Shown here one piece after another: positions 24,774 through 38,400 of a stretch of DNA of 64,000 nucleotides (the first letter of the stretch is position 1; each line of letters opens with the position of its first letter). The notes below the pieces were generated by a model. The model was not told where the DNA came from. It saw nothing but the letters and a program-made list of their open reading frames with translations, and ran no database searches. The translations under genes were made by a program, and so were the position numbers. This stretch comes from Strongyloides papillosus (taxonomy: Eukaryota; Nematoda; Chromadorea; Rhabditida; Strongyloididae), in the NCBI GenBank assembly GCA_005656395.1, contig SRSI01000077.1:186001-250000 (forward strand), given 5' to 3'.

Positions 24774-27131
24774 TTAATCAAAAATAAATCTTTTATTTCC
24801 ATTATTCTATTTATAGCAAAAAAATTTACCCATTAAACAATAAATTTTGAATGTAAGTTCTATGTCAATGTGCATAAAATTTGATTAACGTTTTTTATAA
24901 TATTAAATGATAAAAAAATTTTATTAATGATGTTTGTAAATTTATTTAAAATGACTAACCAACTTTATTATTTATTACTAAAAGCATAATGAATAAAAAA
25001 GATGCTTTCTAAAAATAAATTTTTAGGAATCATTAATGGACATTTATCAAAACATAAACTTAATTACAGTACGTTTTAATTAGATAAGTTATTTTTTATT
25101 GTTATTAAATTTTAATTAAGAAATGTATATACATATATGTGTTGCATTGTTTTCTTAGTTGATGTACAAGTAAAGACGTCATTGAAAAGATGGTAAAAGA
25201 AATTTAAAAATAAACTCTCTCGAGCCTAATCAATTTTAAGAAAAGAAAAATTTATTACGATAAATAGAAATAACAAATAAAAGCACCAATATTGAAACAG
25301 ATTGTTTTAAATTTTCTTAATGCTTTACTCTAAATTACATGGAGCATAAAATACAAAAAGTGTAATTTGTCAAATAAGATTTCTTGTCAAAATAAAATTC
25401 AATTGTGTCAGTAATTTTAAAATATCAAAATTAGGAGGATTGGTAGAGGCACTTTTTTGAAACATTATTTATCATATAACGTTAGAAAGGGTTCATTGTT
25501 ATGAGATTTAAAATTCGCTTTTATTAACGCCTACTTTTATGATAATCTTTAAAAGAATTTTTCAAATAAGGTATTTTCTTTTTTTTAATGAGATATTGTG
25601 AATAATAAAGTATGAATTATAAATCTCTAAGTAAGGATGTCATTCTTTGGCATATATAAAAAATAAAATAAATATATAACTATTATAAGTGATGAATGGT
25701 AAATTTTTTTAAATAAAATATTTATTCAATTTAATATTATTGTAATCATATATATTTTACCTTATTACTTTAACATGTATAATCTTTTAAAATGATAACA
25801 ATAATATAATGATTAATATTAACTGCATTTATTGTTACTTAGTCATCTTTTATTTTGAATATTTTTCAAAATATTTCATTTATTAAAGCTTAATACAAAG
25901 ATTTAAAATACCATACTTCACGTACTTATCAAATTTTTAGATTTCTCAATTGGCTATTGTATCATGTTACAACCAACGTTTTTTGTTTTTGTAGTAATTA
26001 AAAGAAGCTCTTATATATTAGCATTTTAAAACAAGCTATTTTTTGTTTTCTTTTTAACAATTATCATGAAAATGATTTAAATAAAAACTATTTTTTGGTA
26101 TTTTTTTTGATGAACCATAAAACATCTTTATATCGTTTTATCATGTGTTATTAACATGAGATTTGTAATCTTTCTATTCTATAGAATCACTGGAGTATCT
26201 TTATATGCAATCTAAAAAACATTTTTTAATTATTTTTAATTTAAGTAATGGATTGTTTATTACTTACAAATCAGTAGTCTTTTAGTTGTAAAAAGTAAGG
26301 ATTCACATATTAAATTTTTTCTAGTACAATAGTTCAATTTTATTTTGAAATATTTGTTCTAATAAGAACAATATATGAAAAATAAAGTTATTGGGAGGAA
26401 TATTTAGTTAAAAATTAATATATTTGTTATTTTTATTTCCTTATGTACTAACTATCACTAATCTTAATGTCGAGGTTAAAATTAGATGTAAAGAAATTGT
26501 AAAACGGATAAATGGTCTATTTTTTATCATAACTTTATGAGAAAATTTTAAAAGCTAAAAGACCATATATGTATGGATAGAAATGTTAGACCTCAAAATA
26601 CATTCCATAACATATTTTGATTTTTCTTTATTTTCAATTATGCTTTAAGGAGAATTCTAAAACGCTTATTACTTTGTAAATTCTTTTCATTTCAATTGTA
26701 CATTAAATTAAGCCGGAAATAATTATTTCATATTTACATAATTATTTATATTTATTGACTTTTGAGGTGTTAAATGTATTTTTCAATGTTCTTCATGTCG
26801 TATGAATGAAAATTTACTAAATATATTTATGATAAAATAATTGATATCGTTAAATATCTCATGAATTTTTTAACTAGGTTACATTGGTATCATTCATCTA
26901 AATAAGAAGTAGTAATACATAATTAAATTTTATTTCCTAATTAGTACATTAAAATTTACACTTAATAAGTTTATTCTTAATTTTATCATTTTTTAAAAGC
27001 AAGTATCACTTTATATCTAACCTGTTTTTTTGAGTTATTTATTATGAAATTAAAATTTTATGTATATAAATTATTAAATAATCTATACGCATTTAAATGT
27101 TTTATTTCTTTGCTTAACAATTTTTGTTTTA
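24774..27131. other. Intergenic, divergent spacer upstream of the neuropeptide gene
   Basis: AT-rich DNA between the membrane-protein gene (-) and the neuropeptide precursor (+). No coding signal is visible. Candidate transcription-factor sites cannot be told from background in this composition. Confidence 0.45.
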
Positions 27132-27139
27132 GATTGATT

Positions 27140-27555
27140 ATGTATTTCATTAAGATAGTTTTTCTTACTATTTGTATTGCTTTTCTTTTGACACATTTAA
27201 CTGTTGCTGATTATGACAATTTTGACAGACAGTTTATGAATTTTGGTAAAAGAGGACCTCAAGACATAAATCGTCAATTTATGAGTTTTGGAAAAAGAGA
27301 TATAGATCAATTTGATCGTCATTTTTTGACTTTTGGTAAAAGGAGTGATGGAGTAAGTTTATATGATAAATTTATTTAAATTAATCTGCTTTTATTTTTT
27401 TAATTTAGTTCGATAGAAACTTTATGCATTTCGGTAAAAGATTGTATCTAAATGGATACTTAAAACCAGAAAAAAAAGATTTTGATCGAGAATTTATGCA
27501 TTTTGGAAAGCGTGGTGGTCAATTTGAGAGAGATTTCATGTCATTTGGACGATAA
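27140..27555 (+). CDS. Neuropeptide precursor, FDRxFMxF-amide peptides (NLP-13-like)
   Basis: Exon 1 (27140-27352) and exon 2 (27409-27555) join in phase 0 to 119 residues. A signal peptide (MYFIKIVFLTICIAFLLTHL) is followed by six amidation-ready peptides set by dibasic sites: ...FDRQFMNFGKR, GPQDINRQFMSFGKR, DIDQFDRHFLTFGKR, SDGFDRNFMHFGKR, DFDREFMHFGKR and a last GGQFERDFMSFG ending in Arg-stop. The Gly before KR is the amide donor. A non-amidated spacer (LYLNGYLKPEKK) separates the fourth and fifth. The shared core DRxFMxF-G resembles the DRDIMSFG peptides of C. elegans NLP-13 more than classic RFamide FLPs. I chose the ATG at 27140 rather than an upstream in-frame one because it gives a clean signal peptide and lies seven bases after an acceptor (ttttag ending at 27132). 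Confidence 0.9.
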
Positions 27556-27911
27556 AATACGTTATTTTTACAAAAAGCATTAATGTTTAAAGTCAGATCT
27601 CTTAAAATCATTCATACATTGATTCCTACCAATCAAAGTGAACAATTCTATAATTTTAAATTATATTGCCGAGAATTTTTTTCATTAACATACTACACTT
27701 TTTCATGTCATATATGTATGTAAAAATTTCTATTCTAAAATAAAGATATTAAACTGTAAAATTTTGAAATAAAATTATTACTTAGAATGAAATTTGTCAT
27801 AGTAGTTTACAGTTGTCGTGTTTTATATTATTAGTATTGTTTGTGCTCAATTAAACATTGTTGCTGTAAATTAATTAATTTTTTATAAAATATTTGGAAA
27901 AATTTTAATTA

Positions 27912-28025
27912 TTAACAAAGCAATTCATTGAATTCATCTTCACCTTGGTCCAAGCATCGAAGTTTAGTAACTACAACTGTTAATGACAACAATCGTATTT
28001 TAAAAGTAATTAATCTAATTGTCAT
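27912..28025 (-). CDS. Small ORF of 37 codons, doubtful
   Basis: An ATG-to-stop frame on the minus strand that reads MTIRLITFKIRLLSL... and ends DQGEDEFNELLC. The 3' half is less AT-rich than the surroundings, and its acidic end does not look like AT-driven noise. No splice sites or family are recognisable. It converges on the neuropeptide gene. It could be a microprotein, the end of an unrecognised gene, or chance. Confidence 0.2.
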   Translation of the reverse strand: MTIRLITFKIRLLSLTVVVTKLRCLDQGEDEFNELLC

Positions 28026-28441
28026 AAACAATATTTTTTGAATAAAGTTTAATGATGTCATAATATTTAATTCTTTTAAAACGTATTTTAATATTAATTT
28101 TGCTTTTTTTAAATTAAAAGAAAAACTGTAACTAATTAATAAATCCTTAAAAGTACACTGCTATAATATATAGAAAAATTTAATCTAAAAATTACTAATA
28201 ATTAAAATAACAATAATACGCAAGAAAGTTTACAATCATACATTTAAAAAGGTTTTTAATCTTTTCTCAGATTAAACTGATGGTTAATATCAGATAACAT
28301 CAATAAAATAAACAATTGATGATTATTTACTCAATTTATGATTGATAACTTAAATAAACACCGATATCCTCATAAATATAATAAATTAAAACTTTACAAA
28401 ACTTGTTGTTGGTGAATGAATATCATTAAATCTAATCTTGA

Positions 28442-28663
28442 AATCCTCTTTCAATAAAAGAATATACCTTTTATATTGACCAAAACTTTTTTTACCTCAA
28501 TAATATACTACTTAATGATGTATCCTTGATGCTTAAATTAAAAAGTGAATGGAGATTTCAAGGACACACAACTAAAGCCGCCTATGTCAATTATATAAAA
28601 GAAAGTTTTATAAAGGTAATACAATCATTACTTTTATACCATAATTTTATGTTATAGATATAA
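28442..28663 (+). CDS. Candidate 3' exons of an unidentified gene
   Basis: A frame open from 28442 to a donor at 28615|gtaata encodes protein-like sequence (FYLNNILLNDVSLMLKLKSE, WRFQGHTTKAAYVNYIKESF). A 42-bp intron to an acceptor at 28657 would add ATA-TAA, so the product would end at 28663, with AATAAA about 40 bases on. No upstream exon or family could be identified, and an ATG at 28529 could instead be the start. Intron size and phase fit local genes, but this remains speculative. Confidence 0.28.
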
Positions 28664-29336
28664 AACAATTTATTTTGAGATAATCATAATTATAACAATA
28701 AATAATTTGACAGTTCATTTCTATGTTAATATATACATACAATTCAATATTTGTATAACATATAAAATTACATAGTTGTAGGGCGTGAATTATATTATTT
28801 GATTTGTATTGAATCTCTTCATTTTATAAACATTCACAAACTATAAAATCGGTGAATACATATTTTTTTTAATTTAATTCATTGATTTTGTCTCTATGTT
28901 ATAGAAATTATACAATACACCTTTCTTTACATCTGACTAAGTTTTTAACTTTTTTTAATGTCACAAAGATAAAATTTACCACTAAAGACTTTTATTTTAT
29001 ATTAAACAATATATTTATAACTAAATGAGAAAATTAGTCTAGATATAGCTTTCCTAATCATCTAGTTGCTATATTTAATAATTAAATAAATCTATAAATT
29101 TCATTTTGTATAGATCACTATAATACTTTTAACCATAAAATAAACACTCACCTATTTTTCTTTATAAGTATTAAATTTTAAGTATTGTATAACTTTTGTA
29201 ATCGTTTACCAATAAACTATATTTTATATTTATTAATGCGTCCACGTCAACATTTATTAACAATATAATTTCTTTTCTATCTCAAATCAAAATATTAATA
29301 AAATTTATATTTGTATATATTTAAAAAATTTTTCAG

Positions 29337-29391
29337 TTATGAAAACTTCTGGATTTTGAAGACCTATAATGACCGTGGTTATTTTATCTAA
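29337..29391 (+). CDS. Candidate terminal exon, unidentified
   Basis: A good acceptor (aatttttcag ending at 29336) is followed by T and then a frame YENFWILKTYNDRGYFI and a stop. Composition is much less AT-rich than the flanks. If real, it needs an upstream exon ending in phase 2, possibly linked with the exon-like frame at 28442-28615. No family is recognised. Confidence 0.2.
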
Positions 29392-32300
29392 TTCACTTAA
29401 TGTACATAAATATAATATCAATTTAACAAATAGAAAATAAAACAAAATAAATGAATAATTGCTGTAAGAAGATTAGATGATATGTGCCATATTGCCGAAA
29501 AGTCATTATACATTCCATAACTGCTTTATAAAGTTTTGTTATAACGAAGATCATTGACACTAGAATCTTCTTACCTCAATTATGAAAAATTTATGGAAAA
29601 AGTAGATTTTTAGAATATGAAATTAATCAATTACTATGATTTTATGGATTACTATAAAATTTTGGATGCCTATTCACTAACGTGCCTTATATGTATATAA
29701 TTTATCACTTAATTAAAAGAAAAAATTGTTTTATTAAAGTGAAATATTTTAGTATAAACTATCATGTTACATTGTCATAAAATTTGACAATAATTCAAGC
29801 TAAATTTTTCCGATTTTATTATATGTCATAACGTTCGATTCAATATTATTTATTGAAAAAATAATAAAAGCTGAAATAAAATTTTCTTATTCTATCATTA
29901 GTTTCCATTATATTCTAATAGTTATTTGTTAATTATTTTCCACAACATTTTTAATAATTTAATTTAAATTTATAATTTCCATAATTTAAAAATTCTGAAA
30001 ATAACAAAAAAACTGCTTTATAGAATTTATAAAACTTGTTATCATTATTTTATTTTTCTTTATATCAGAATACTTAAGAATAAAGTATAGGTCTCTCCTG
30101 TTTTTCCTTTTATTTCACAACATTATATGTGTATGGAACTTTAAATATTTGATATCTGGTCCCAGTTAGTGCAACTTATATAAATGACAATACAACACTA
30201 TATTGTAACTTTTATTGATAAATATTAAAAAGCTTTCAAAGATATCAAAGGTTATTTAACTATAAACCTAATAAGATGGTGCCATTTTCTTTTCATTTAG
30301 GAAAAAATTTCTTATTCTATTAAGCAAAATATAATAGTTGTGAAATATTTTATGACAAATATTATTAAATTTTAAATTTATACAAATGTATATTAATCTA
30401 AAAAAAGTATAATTTTTTATGTGAATTATCTCATTTTAAATTATATTTAAAATATTTTTCCAATTATTTATTACAAGCTTCGAGAAAGTTTTGTTTATAA
30501 AATTAAATATACAAAAGAATTAACATGATATATGATGGAAATAATTTGTAGCTAAACATTTTAACAGTTTAAATTACTCTACACTTTACAAAAGTTTATT
30601 TTAAGTACATAATATTTTATTTAACATTTTTAATTATATAAAAGTAAAAAAAATTTGTATTTGTTATAAACAATAATTATTATTATGTTTTTAAATATAT
30701 ATTATGTTTACCTTTAGAATGTTGTATACATAAAGAAGGATTAAATTTTTTTTATTCTTAGATTTTTTAATTGTACATTATAAGATATTATCACAAATAT
30801 ATCAACTAGCTAATGTTTTCGAATTATATTATCTTTTAACTTAGTATTTCCTTAATTTAATCTTTCTTACATTTTTACAATATTCTTCCTTGTATTTAAA
30901 TAACAAAATTTGTTAAGAAAACTTTTCTAAATTATAAATACTTAATAATAATAATTTATTGATCAAAATCTTAACTTTTAAAAAACCCATCCTAATAATA
31001 CTATATATGCATTTAGATTACCAAGTTTTACTCAATTTGATATTTTCTTATTTTAAATATAATCTATACTCTTCCTTCAATTAGCTTTGTTTATGGCCGT
31101 TTAAATTTCTTAATGCACCAATACTCTATTCAAAAATATATATACATATATATTAACAAATATAGACATTTTAAAACACCATTTCAGCTTTAGGCATTTT
31201 GCACTTGCTTTTGAGCAATTTTTGACTGATAATTTTTCTTACTATTATCTATATACTTATCTAAAAATGACTTGGATTAAAAGCATAGATATTTGTGCTA
31301 AACTATATGTCAACATAGGATAAATATAATCACTATTTATATTTTTGTTACCTTCCTTTAGAATAATTAAAATATTTATTGGATATATTTTGATCTAATA
31401 TAAAAGTATTTATTATTCAATTACCTCTCCTATTTCAAATTTTTTTTACAATATCCGTTTTATTTAAATCTATTATTATAAATAATATTTATTAAGAATG
31501 ATTGATTTGATAAATCAACACAACAATAAATCTATTAAAAGTTACTTACTTTGATACTCTTTATATTTTTTTATTTCTATCTTTTGCTTTTATTTATATT
31601 ATATATACACCTTTATATAAGCAGATAAGTTTTTGTAGGCCAATTTTACAACTCTTATATTTACACTTAGTGTGGTGATAAAATTGTCAAATGTAAAATA
31701 AATGGATTTTTGATAGTATAATTTTATAATAATATTTTTATATTAGTATCATTACCTCTTTCTATATACATAAAAATTTGGAAAAAGAATGTCATTTTCA
31801 TTGAATAAAATGTGTTGTGTTTTATTTATCCCTCCATCATGATATTTCTACATTTTAATTTTTATATAAATAGTTATGTTAAATTTTTTAACATTTTAAA
31901 TCTATCAAAATAACACATGTTTTCAAATTACAGTTACTTTCAAAAGGTGTCTAATTTTTTTCTGATATATATTATATATAATATATTATATAATCAAAAT
32001 ATTTATTTAAAATGATAATTTCGATTGAAGAAAAATAAATTTTCACACAAGTACATTTATAACACTTTAGAGTGACAAAATAAATACTTTCTGCAGAAAT
32101 AATTTGTACTTTTATGGTACACTTTTGAGAATGATTTATACTTCTTCAATAAAAAATACTCATATAAAAACATATATTTAGTGATTCTATTTTTTATAAA
32201 AATTAAGTTACATATAAATAATTTTTATATTATTTATTTGCCTATTTATTATCATTTTTTCTTTAGTAATAAAAAATAAATGTTATATGTGCTTTTCCAG

Positions 32301-32999
32301 GTATAAAAATAGTGAATTAATTAATGTTTCTATTAATATAATTTATTATATTGTTTTAGAGATTATTTATTGTTTATATTGTACTAATGATTATATATTA
32401 ATTGTGAATTGAAATGGTCTGATATTTTTATCATTTCTCATATTTTTTATTGTTTATCATATTTTAGAAATTTTATTTGTGTAATGTTCAAATAAATTAG
32501 AAATACATAAACTTTTTTTCACTCTGACATATTAACATTTTCTAATTAGATATTCTTCTGGCTATACAAAATGTTGTCTAAAATAGATTTATTAACAAAT
32601 AAAATCCTAATTTTTATATTACCATTAAGTTGATAATATTTCTTTTCAATGATGATATACTAATTTAGAGGAATGTTTTATGATGTTAGTGAAAATTTAA
32701 AAAAAAATCATAATATAACATTTCCTGATTATTCTTCTTTATTAAATTTTAATTTTTGTTTTCTTTAAAACAGCTCAATTATTATTATTGTTATTAATTA
32801 TTATTTTCTTCAATACATGAATTAATTAAAAATATTTTATAATAACAAAAATTAATGTTGTTAATGTAGATGAATTAAAGATTCTTTTTAATTAATCTCA
32901 TATTATTTAGTTATATAATTTTAATGTTGAGACTCTTGTTTTTTTTTAATAAATCATAAACTCGAAATAAAAATTATTTTATTAACAAAAGCTTTTAAA

Positions 33000-34350
33000 A
33001 ATAGTCTTCTTTATTCTGTGACTGTCCATTTTCCAAGATAGATAATATAATACGGCCTTTCTCTGATAATAACGACTATTTGCTGCCCCTACCATCACCT
33101 TTATTTATTGTTAAACTAATATGTCTTTGACCTTGGATTAATCAATTGTCGTTTGTAGACTCTTCACTGTATTCACTTCACTTGCGCAAAGATAGAACAC
33201 ACTTTTGAAGAAAAAGTTACAACTTTGATTGCATAGGTAAATTTTCATTATAAAATCTCACTGCGTATTTTACTACTAACCCCTGCCACACATAATGAAA
33301 AAGAAATGTGACAAGAAATTATTATATATTATTTCCTTATTCAAGTTACCTTTTATTAATACAATTTTTTTTCTATTTTCACAAGAAAATTATTAATATT
33401 TTATGTGTTTTAAATAATCTCAAACTATCCTCCTACCATATTTTTTACTAAAATTAAAGAAATACAGTTTATTAAATTATTTTCTCTTTCAAAACGTTAA
33501 CAGAATTTAAGTTAACCAAACATCCTAATGTAAAATTTACATATGACAAATGAACATATAGTATTTTGTTATGATCATTAATTATTCTATATTTAAGCTC
33601 TAAATAAACGACAAAATGATTCTTTCTTTTAATTTTCGATGTCAGTCACTTTTTTTATTCTTGTAATTAAAAGGCTGATTTTTTTTTCAAAAAAACATCC
33701 ACTTTTCCTTGATTTTATTACTATTATTATTTATAATAATATTTCTTGAAACATATTGTCATAAAATATAATACTGCCGTTACTAAGCATTTTATACTGT
33801 TTCACTAATATTATTTTTATTAAAAAACAAGACATTTAAAATAAACAAATGTTGTGGAATTATTCTTCTGACACAATAAAAATTTGATTTGCATTTTTAC
33901 TCAACTAAAAACAAAAGCAGATTGAGCAGACAATAACACAGTCTTCGTATCACCTGTCATTTATTAATATATTAAATAATTTTTTATATCTCCACATTAT
34001 ATATTATACCTTTCCTCGATCAAACTTTAATTTTTTTACTATTTTTCCTATCATATTGTCTTTCAACTACTATTTTAACATTTTATTCAATCCTGGGATA
34101 ATGTATAACTTTTAAAATAATAAAAAAGGCGCCTACACTTTCATGAAACATGTATGATGACGTTGCTTGGCCAGCTATAATTTTATATTGTTCTTTGGCT
34201 TTGTCCTTTTCCAATATAGATTGTTGGTCAAAGACAATCTCTTAAAAACAGTACTATTTCGATAGTTAAACTTTGTTTAGGTTTAATATGGCGCATCACA
34301 AATGTAGGGGGTGTATATGTGTGAGTCATTCTTATGGAAAATGTTCTACA
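33000..34350. promoter_or_regulatory. Less AT-rich block upstream of the Scribble gene, candidate cis-regulatory region
   Basis: Relative to the surrounding DNA this block has longer runs with G and C. It holds CTGATAA and other GATA words (33045-33080, 33190), a TGACCTTGG word at 33128-33136 matching the NR5A-type nuclear receptor half-site, GGATTAATC next to it, TGAGTCA at 34322-34328 (AP-1 type), and a 7-bp inverted repeat AGATTGT/ACAATCT at 34218-34240. These are consensus matches by eye. No coding frame runs through it. It may equally include non-coding first exons. Confidence 0.3.
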
Positions 34351-35421
34351 TTTAAATCACATTTTAGTAACATTAACATGATGAGGTGTTCCTGTAATTT
34401 TCACTCATTAATTCCTTCCCATTGATCTTTCCTTTTTATAATTGTATTGACGTTTCTGTATTGTATAGTGATAATGGAAATATGTTCCTATTACAAATTC
34501 TATATACTTTACAATGTATTTTTTTTAATACATAGTTTTTTAAGTTATATTTTTTTTTGCCATCCTGAAATTTAGACAATGTAAACAATATTATATATAT
34601 TAATTATTATATTTTTATTTCTACTTCCTTTGCTTTGTTGCTTATGTATATGATAAAAGGTGATTATCTGGATAAAATGTTAATATTTTTTAAAGCAACA
34701 AAATATATTTTCTATATTATGTGAGTTTTCTGTAATTTTCTCCCATACTATTTATAAAATTGAGGGTTTTTTTTATTCTATTCAATTACAATTTTTAAAA
34801 AGCACAGTTTTACGTTTTCGACATTTTTATAGTAGTAATCAATACTAATATTTAAACTTTGTTCATTATAATAATCGTAAAAATAATATTTCTATTGTTT
34901 AATAATTTATTTTGAAATAATTGGTTAAAACTTCCAATAATTTGTTCAGTATAGTCATATAAAGCTGCTTGCTTTTAAATTTGTGATCATTTTACGATTA
35001 AACATGTCTTCGCACATTTTTTCTAACGCATAATCTTTATTCTTGTACTAACTAATCCATACTATCAGCTATTCTATTAAACAAATATTTCAACGTTTAC
35101 ATTTCCATTTATTACTATAGTTCATTTCCATTTACGAAAAATTTTGGATTTTTTCTACAATATTTGTATATATGACTTCCATTCACAAACTTTTAAGTAC
35201 TTTTACATCATATTTTTTAGATCTTTTTAAAATTTCTAAAAGGTAGTTATTTACAATTTTATTTTATCATATATATAAATATACTTTATAAAATGCTATT
35301 AATTTTACTGTTTTCATTCTTACTAGTTGATTCTTTTTTATAAATTCTAGATAGTAGAGAATATTTTAATTTTATTAATTAACATACACACAGATAACAA
35401 AAATAACAACATAAAATAAAA

Positions 35422-38400
35422 ATGCCGTTTATGTGCATGCCATTTATGGCATGTAATCGCCAAGTGGATTCAATTGATAGACGTCAATGCAATTTACAAA
35501 CTGTACCTCATGAGGTTGAACGTTATGCAAGACATTTAGAAGAACTTCTTCTTGATATGAATCATATAAAAGAACTTCCTAAGGTACTATTTCGTTTAAC
35601 AAAACTTAAAACTTTGGGTCTAAGTGATAATGATATATATACACTACCTGCGGATATTGCTCAACTTCACAGTTTAATGGATTTAAACCTTAGTAGGAAT
35701 GATATTTCTGATTTACCAGAAGAAATAAATGCATGTCGACAATTAATGGTTCTTGATTTAAGTTCCAACCCTATCACTCGATTGCCAGCACCAATAACTG
35801 AATTGACATCACTAACTCATCTTGGTTTAAACGATATAACATTAACACAACTTCCAACAGATATTGGTCAGCTTTGTAATCTTCGTTCACTAGAAGTAAG
35901 GGAAAATTTGATAAGATCTATACCATCATCGGTTGCACAATTAAGACACTTACAACGCTTTGATCTAGGTCAAAATGAATTAACTTCATTGGTATGTTTT
36001 GATATTTATATATCTGGAATAATATTTTTTACTTTTTTAAGCCATCTGAAATAGGAGGACTAGTATCGCTTCAAGAATTGTATGTCGATTCAAATGAATT
36101 AACAGGTTTACCCGAAGAATTATTATGTTGTAAAAATTTAGAACAATTAGATGTATCTGAAAATAAGCTTGTTTCATTGCCGGACAGTTTTGGTGAATTA
36201 AGTAAATTGACAGATCTATCATTAAGTCAAAATTCACTTCAATTTTTACCTAACTCTTTTGGTAAATTAAAGAAACTAGTTACACTGAAAATTGATAGGA
36301 ATTCTTTAACATCACTAACACCTGCAATTGGAAGTTGTACAGAACTTGTTGAATTATTTTTAACGGAAAATTTGTTATCTGACATACCTAGCTCAATTGG
36401 ACATTTAACAAAAATGAAGACATTAAATATTGACAAGAATCAATTGAAATCTCTACCATCTACTATAGGGGCATGTAATTCATTGACAGTTTTTAGTATG
36501 CGTGAAAATCTATTAGAAGAATTGCCATTAGAAATTGGAAGGTTGGAAAATTTAATTGTTCTAGATGTATCAAATAATAGATTATCATATTTACCATATA
36601 CTGTAAATGTTTTATGTAAACTACAGGCTTTATGGTTATCAGAAAATCAATCTCAAGCTTTAATGAAATTACAAACTGACATTGATCCAAAGACAAACAT
36701 GAAAGTATTAACGTGTTATCTTTTACCACAACAATCAGCACCACAGTCTGATGCTAATAAATTATTAGCTTCTAAGAGTTTCTTGGGTGGGCCAAAAGTA
36801 CATTTTGGTGATGATGAATTACCGGAGGAAGATCATACTAGTGATATTGGCAAATTTGAAAGGCATAATACTCCACATCCAAAACCACATAATAATGTTT
36901 CAAAGGTAAAGAAGATGAATAATGATAATAATCTTCCTCAAAGTGATGAGGTTAAAGTAAATGGAATTGGTAGTAAAGTGCAAGATTCTAACTCTCTGCC
37001 TAGAAGTGCACTCAAGCATCCTTCAACGTCTTCTTGTAATGAAGCACAATCGTCCACATCTTTGATTTCAGCATCCCAGGTAAGCTAAAATTTCTATTTG
37101 CGTAAAAATTAATCCTTGGGTTATTTGTCCTGTTTATTAATGCACCTTCATGTTTATATATATATTATATAAATATAACATGGAGATTACACAAAAAAAT
37201 TATTACGTTCCTCTTTTGAAGAAAATTAGTTTTTTTGATAAGCGTTATATTTCGATTGATAAAAAAAATAATTAAAGCGGTAAATAGTTTTAAAAAAAAG
37301 ATATTAATTAAAAAACGCACAATAACATAGCTTTTGAAAGTTTCTTCGCTTTGTGTACTGTAATTTTAAATGTCCATATAGGGTGATCGTATATGTTCAC
37401 GCTTCGATGTTTCTGACAATCAATTTGATGATTCAACTCAATTAGATGGTAAAGGAAATGTAAGTAGTGTTAATGGAGATAATAAATTGAAAAAAAGTGA
37501 TAGTCATGTTTCATTTGGATGTGGGACTATTGACAACGAAGAACTTCCTCATAAGATAAAACGCACTAAAACTCCTTATTATGGTAAAGGTTATAAACCT
37601 CCTCACATTGGTAGATCTCTTGATAATCTACATACCTTTAAATCGCCAAAGCCACTAAACTCTGATATACCAGCTTCATCAAAATCATCCGATCATATTG
37701 TTTCTTTTAATGAAGAGACTGTTGATAACGAAAATTCATTACATAAACTTAAACGTACTAAAACCCCTCATTATTCTAAAACCTTCAAACCAATTATCTC
37801 TACAACCGCGAGTTTAGAGAGTGATAATGTTGAAATGGATGAACAAAATAAGTCACTCTCTAAGACATCTGTATCCTCTCAAAAATCATCGCCTGTTGTA
37901 TCATTTAGTGAAAGTACAATTAATAATGAGTTTACTGTTCAAAAGTTGAAACGTACTAAGACTCCTCATTATTCAAAGACTTTTAAACCACACATTTCTT
38001 CTCAATCTTTTGATGATAGTAAGGAAGATGATGAAGATATTGGAGTAACTTTTACTATTCCTTCATCATCGAAATCTTCTGTTGAAGTTTCATTTTCAAA
38101 TACTGCTATAGATAATGAGAACTCTGAACATAGTAAGATCAGGAGAACTAAAACACCATATTATCCTAAAGATTTTAAACCTTCTGTCTCATCTTCTTCA
38201 CTTGATAAGAAAGATGATAGTAAGACAGGTAGTAGGTGTGTAACATTTAGACCTTCAATTTCCTCCCAATCATCTCAAGGAGTTATGTTTGATGAATCTG
38301 TTATTGATAATGAAGATTTGCCTCACAAATTAAAGCGTACCAAAACACCACACTATAAAAAAGATCATAGACCTAGTTTAGTTACTCATTCTATTGACTT

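Larger units (their letters stand above)
27556..35421. other. 7.9 kb gene-poor AT-rich region with scattered exon-like fragments
   Basis: No complete gene can be built. Fragments worth noting are listed separately: a 37-codon ORF at 27912-28025 (-), an exon-like frame at 28442-28615 (+), and a terminal-exon-like frame at 29337-29391 (+). From about 33000 to 34350 the sequence is less AT-rich and carries GATA-type and other motifs upstream of the Scribble gene. The rest, including alternating TA runs near 31970, shows nothing. Confidence 0.45.

Noticed and set aside
27044..27139. Upstream in-frame ATG of the neuropeptide gene
   Set aside because: The added residues spoil the signal peptide, and an acceptor ending at 27132 lies between this ATG and the better start at 27140.
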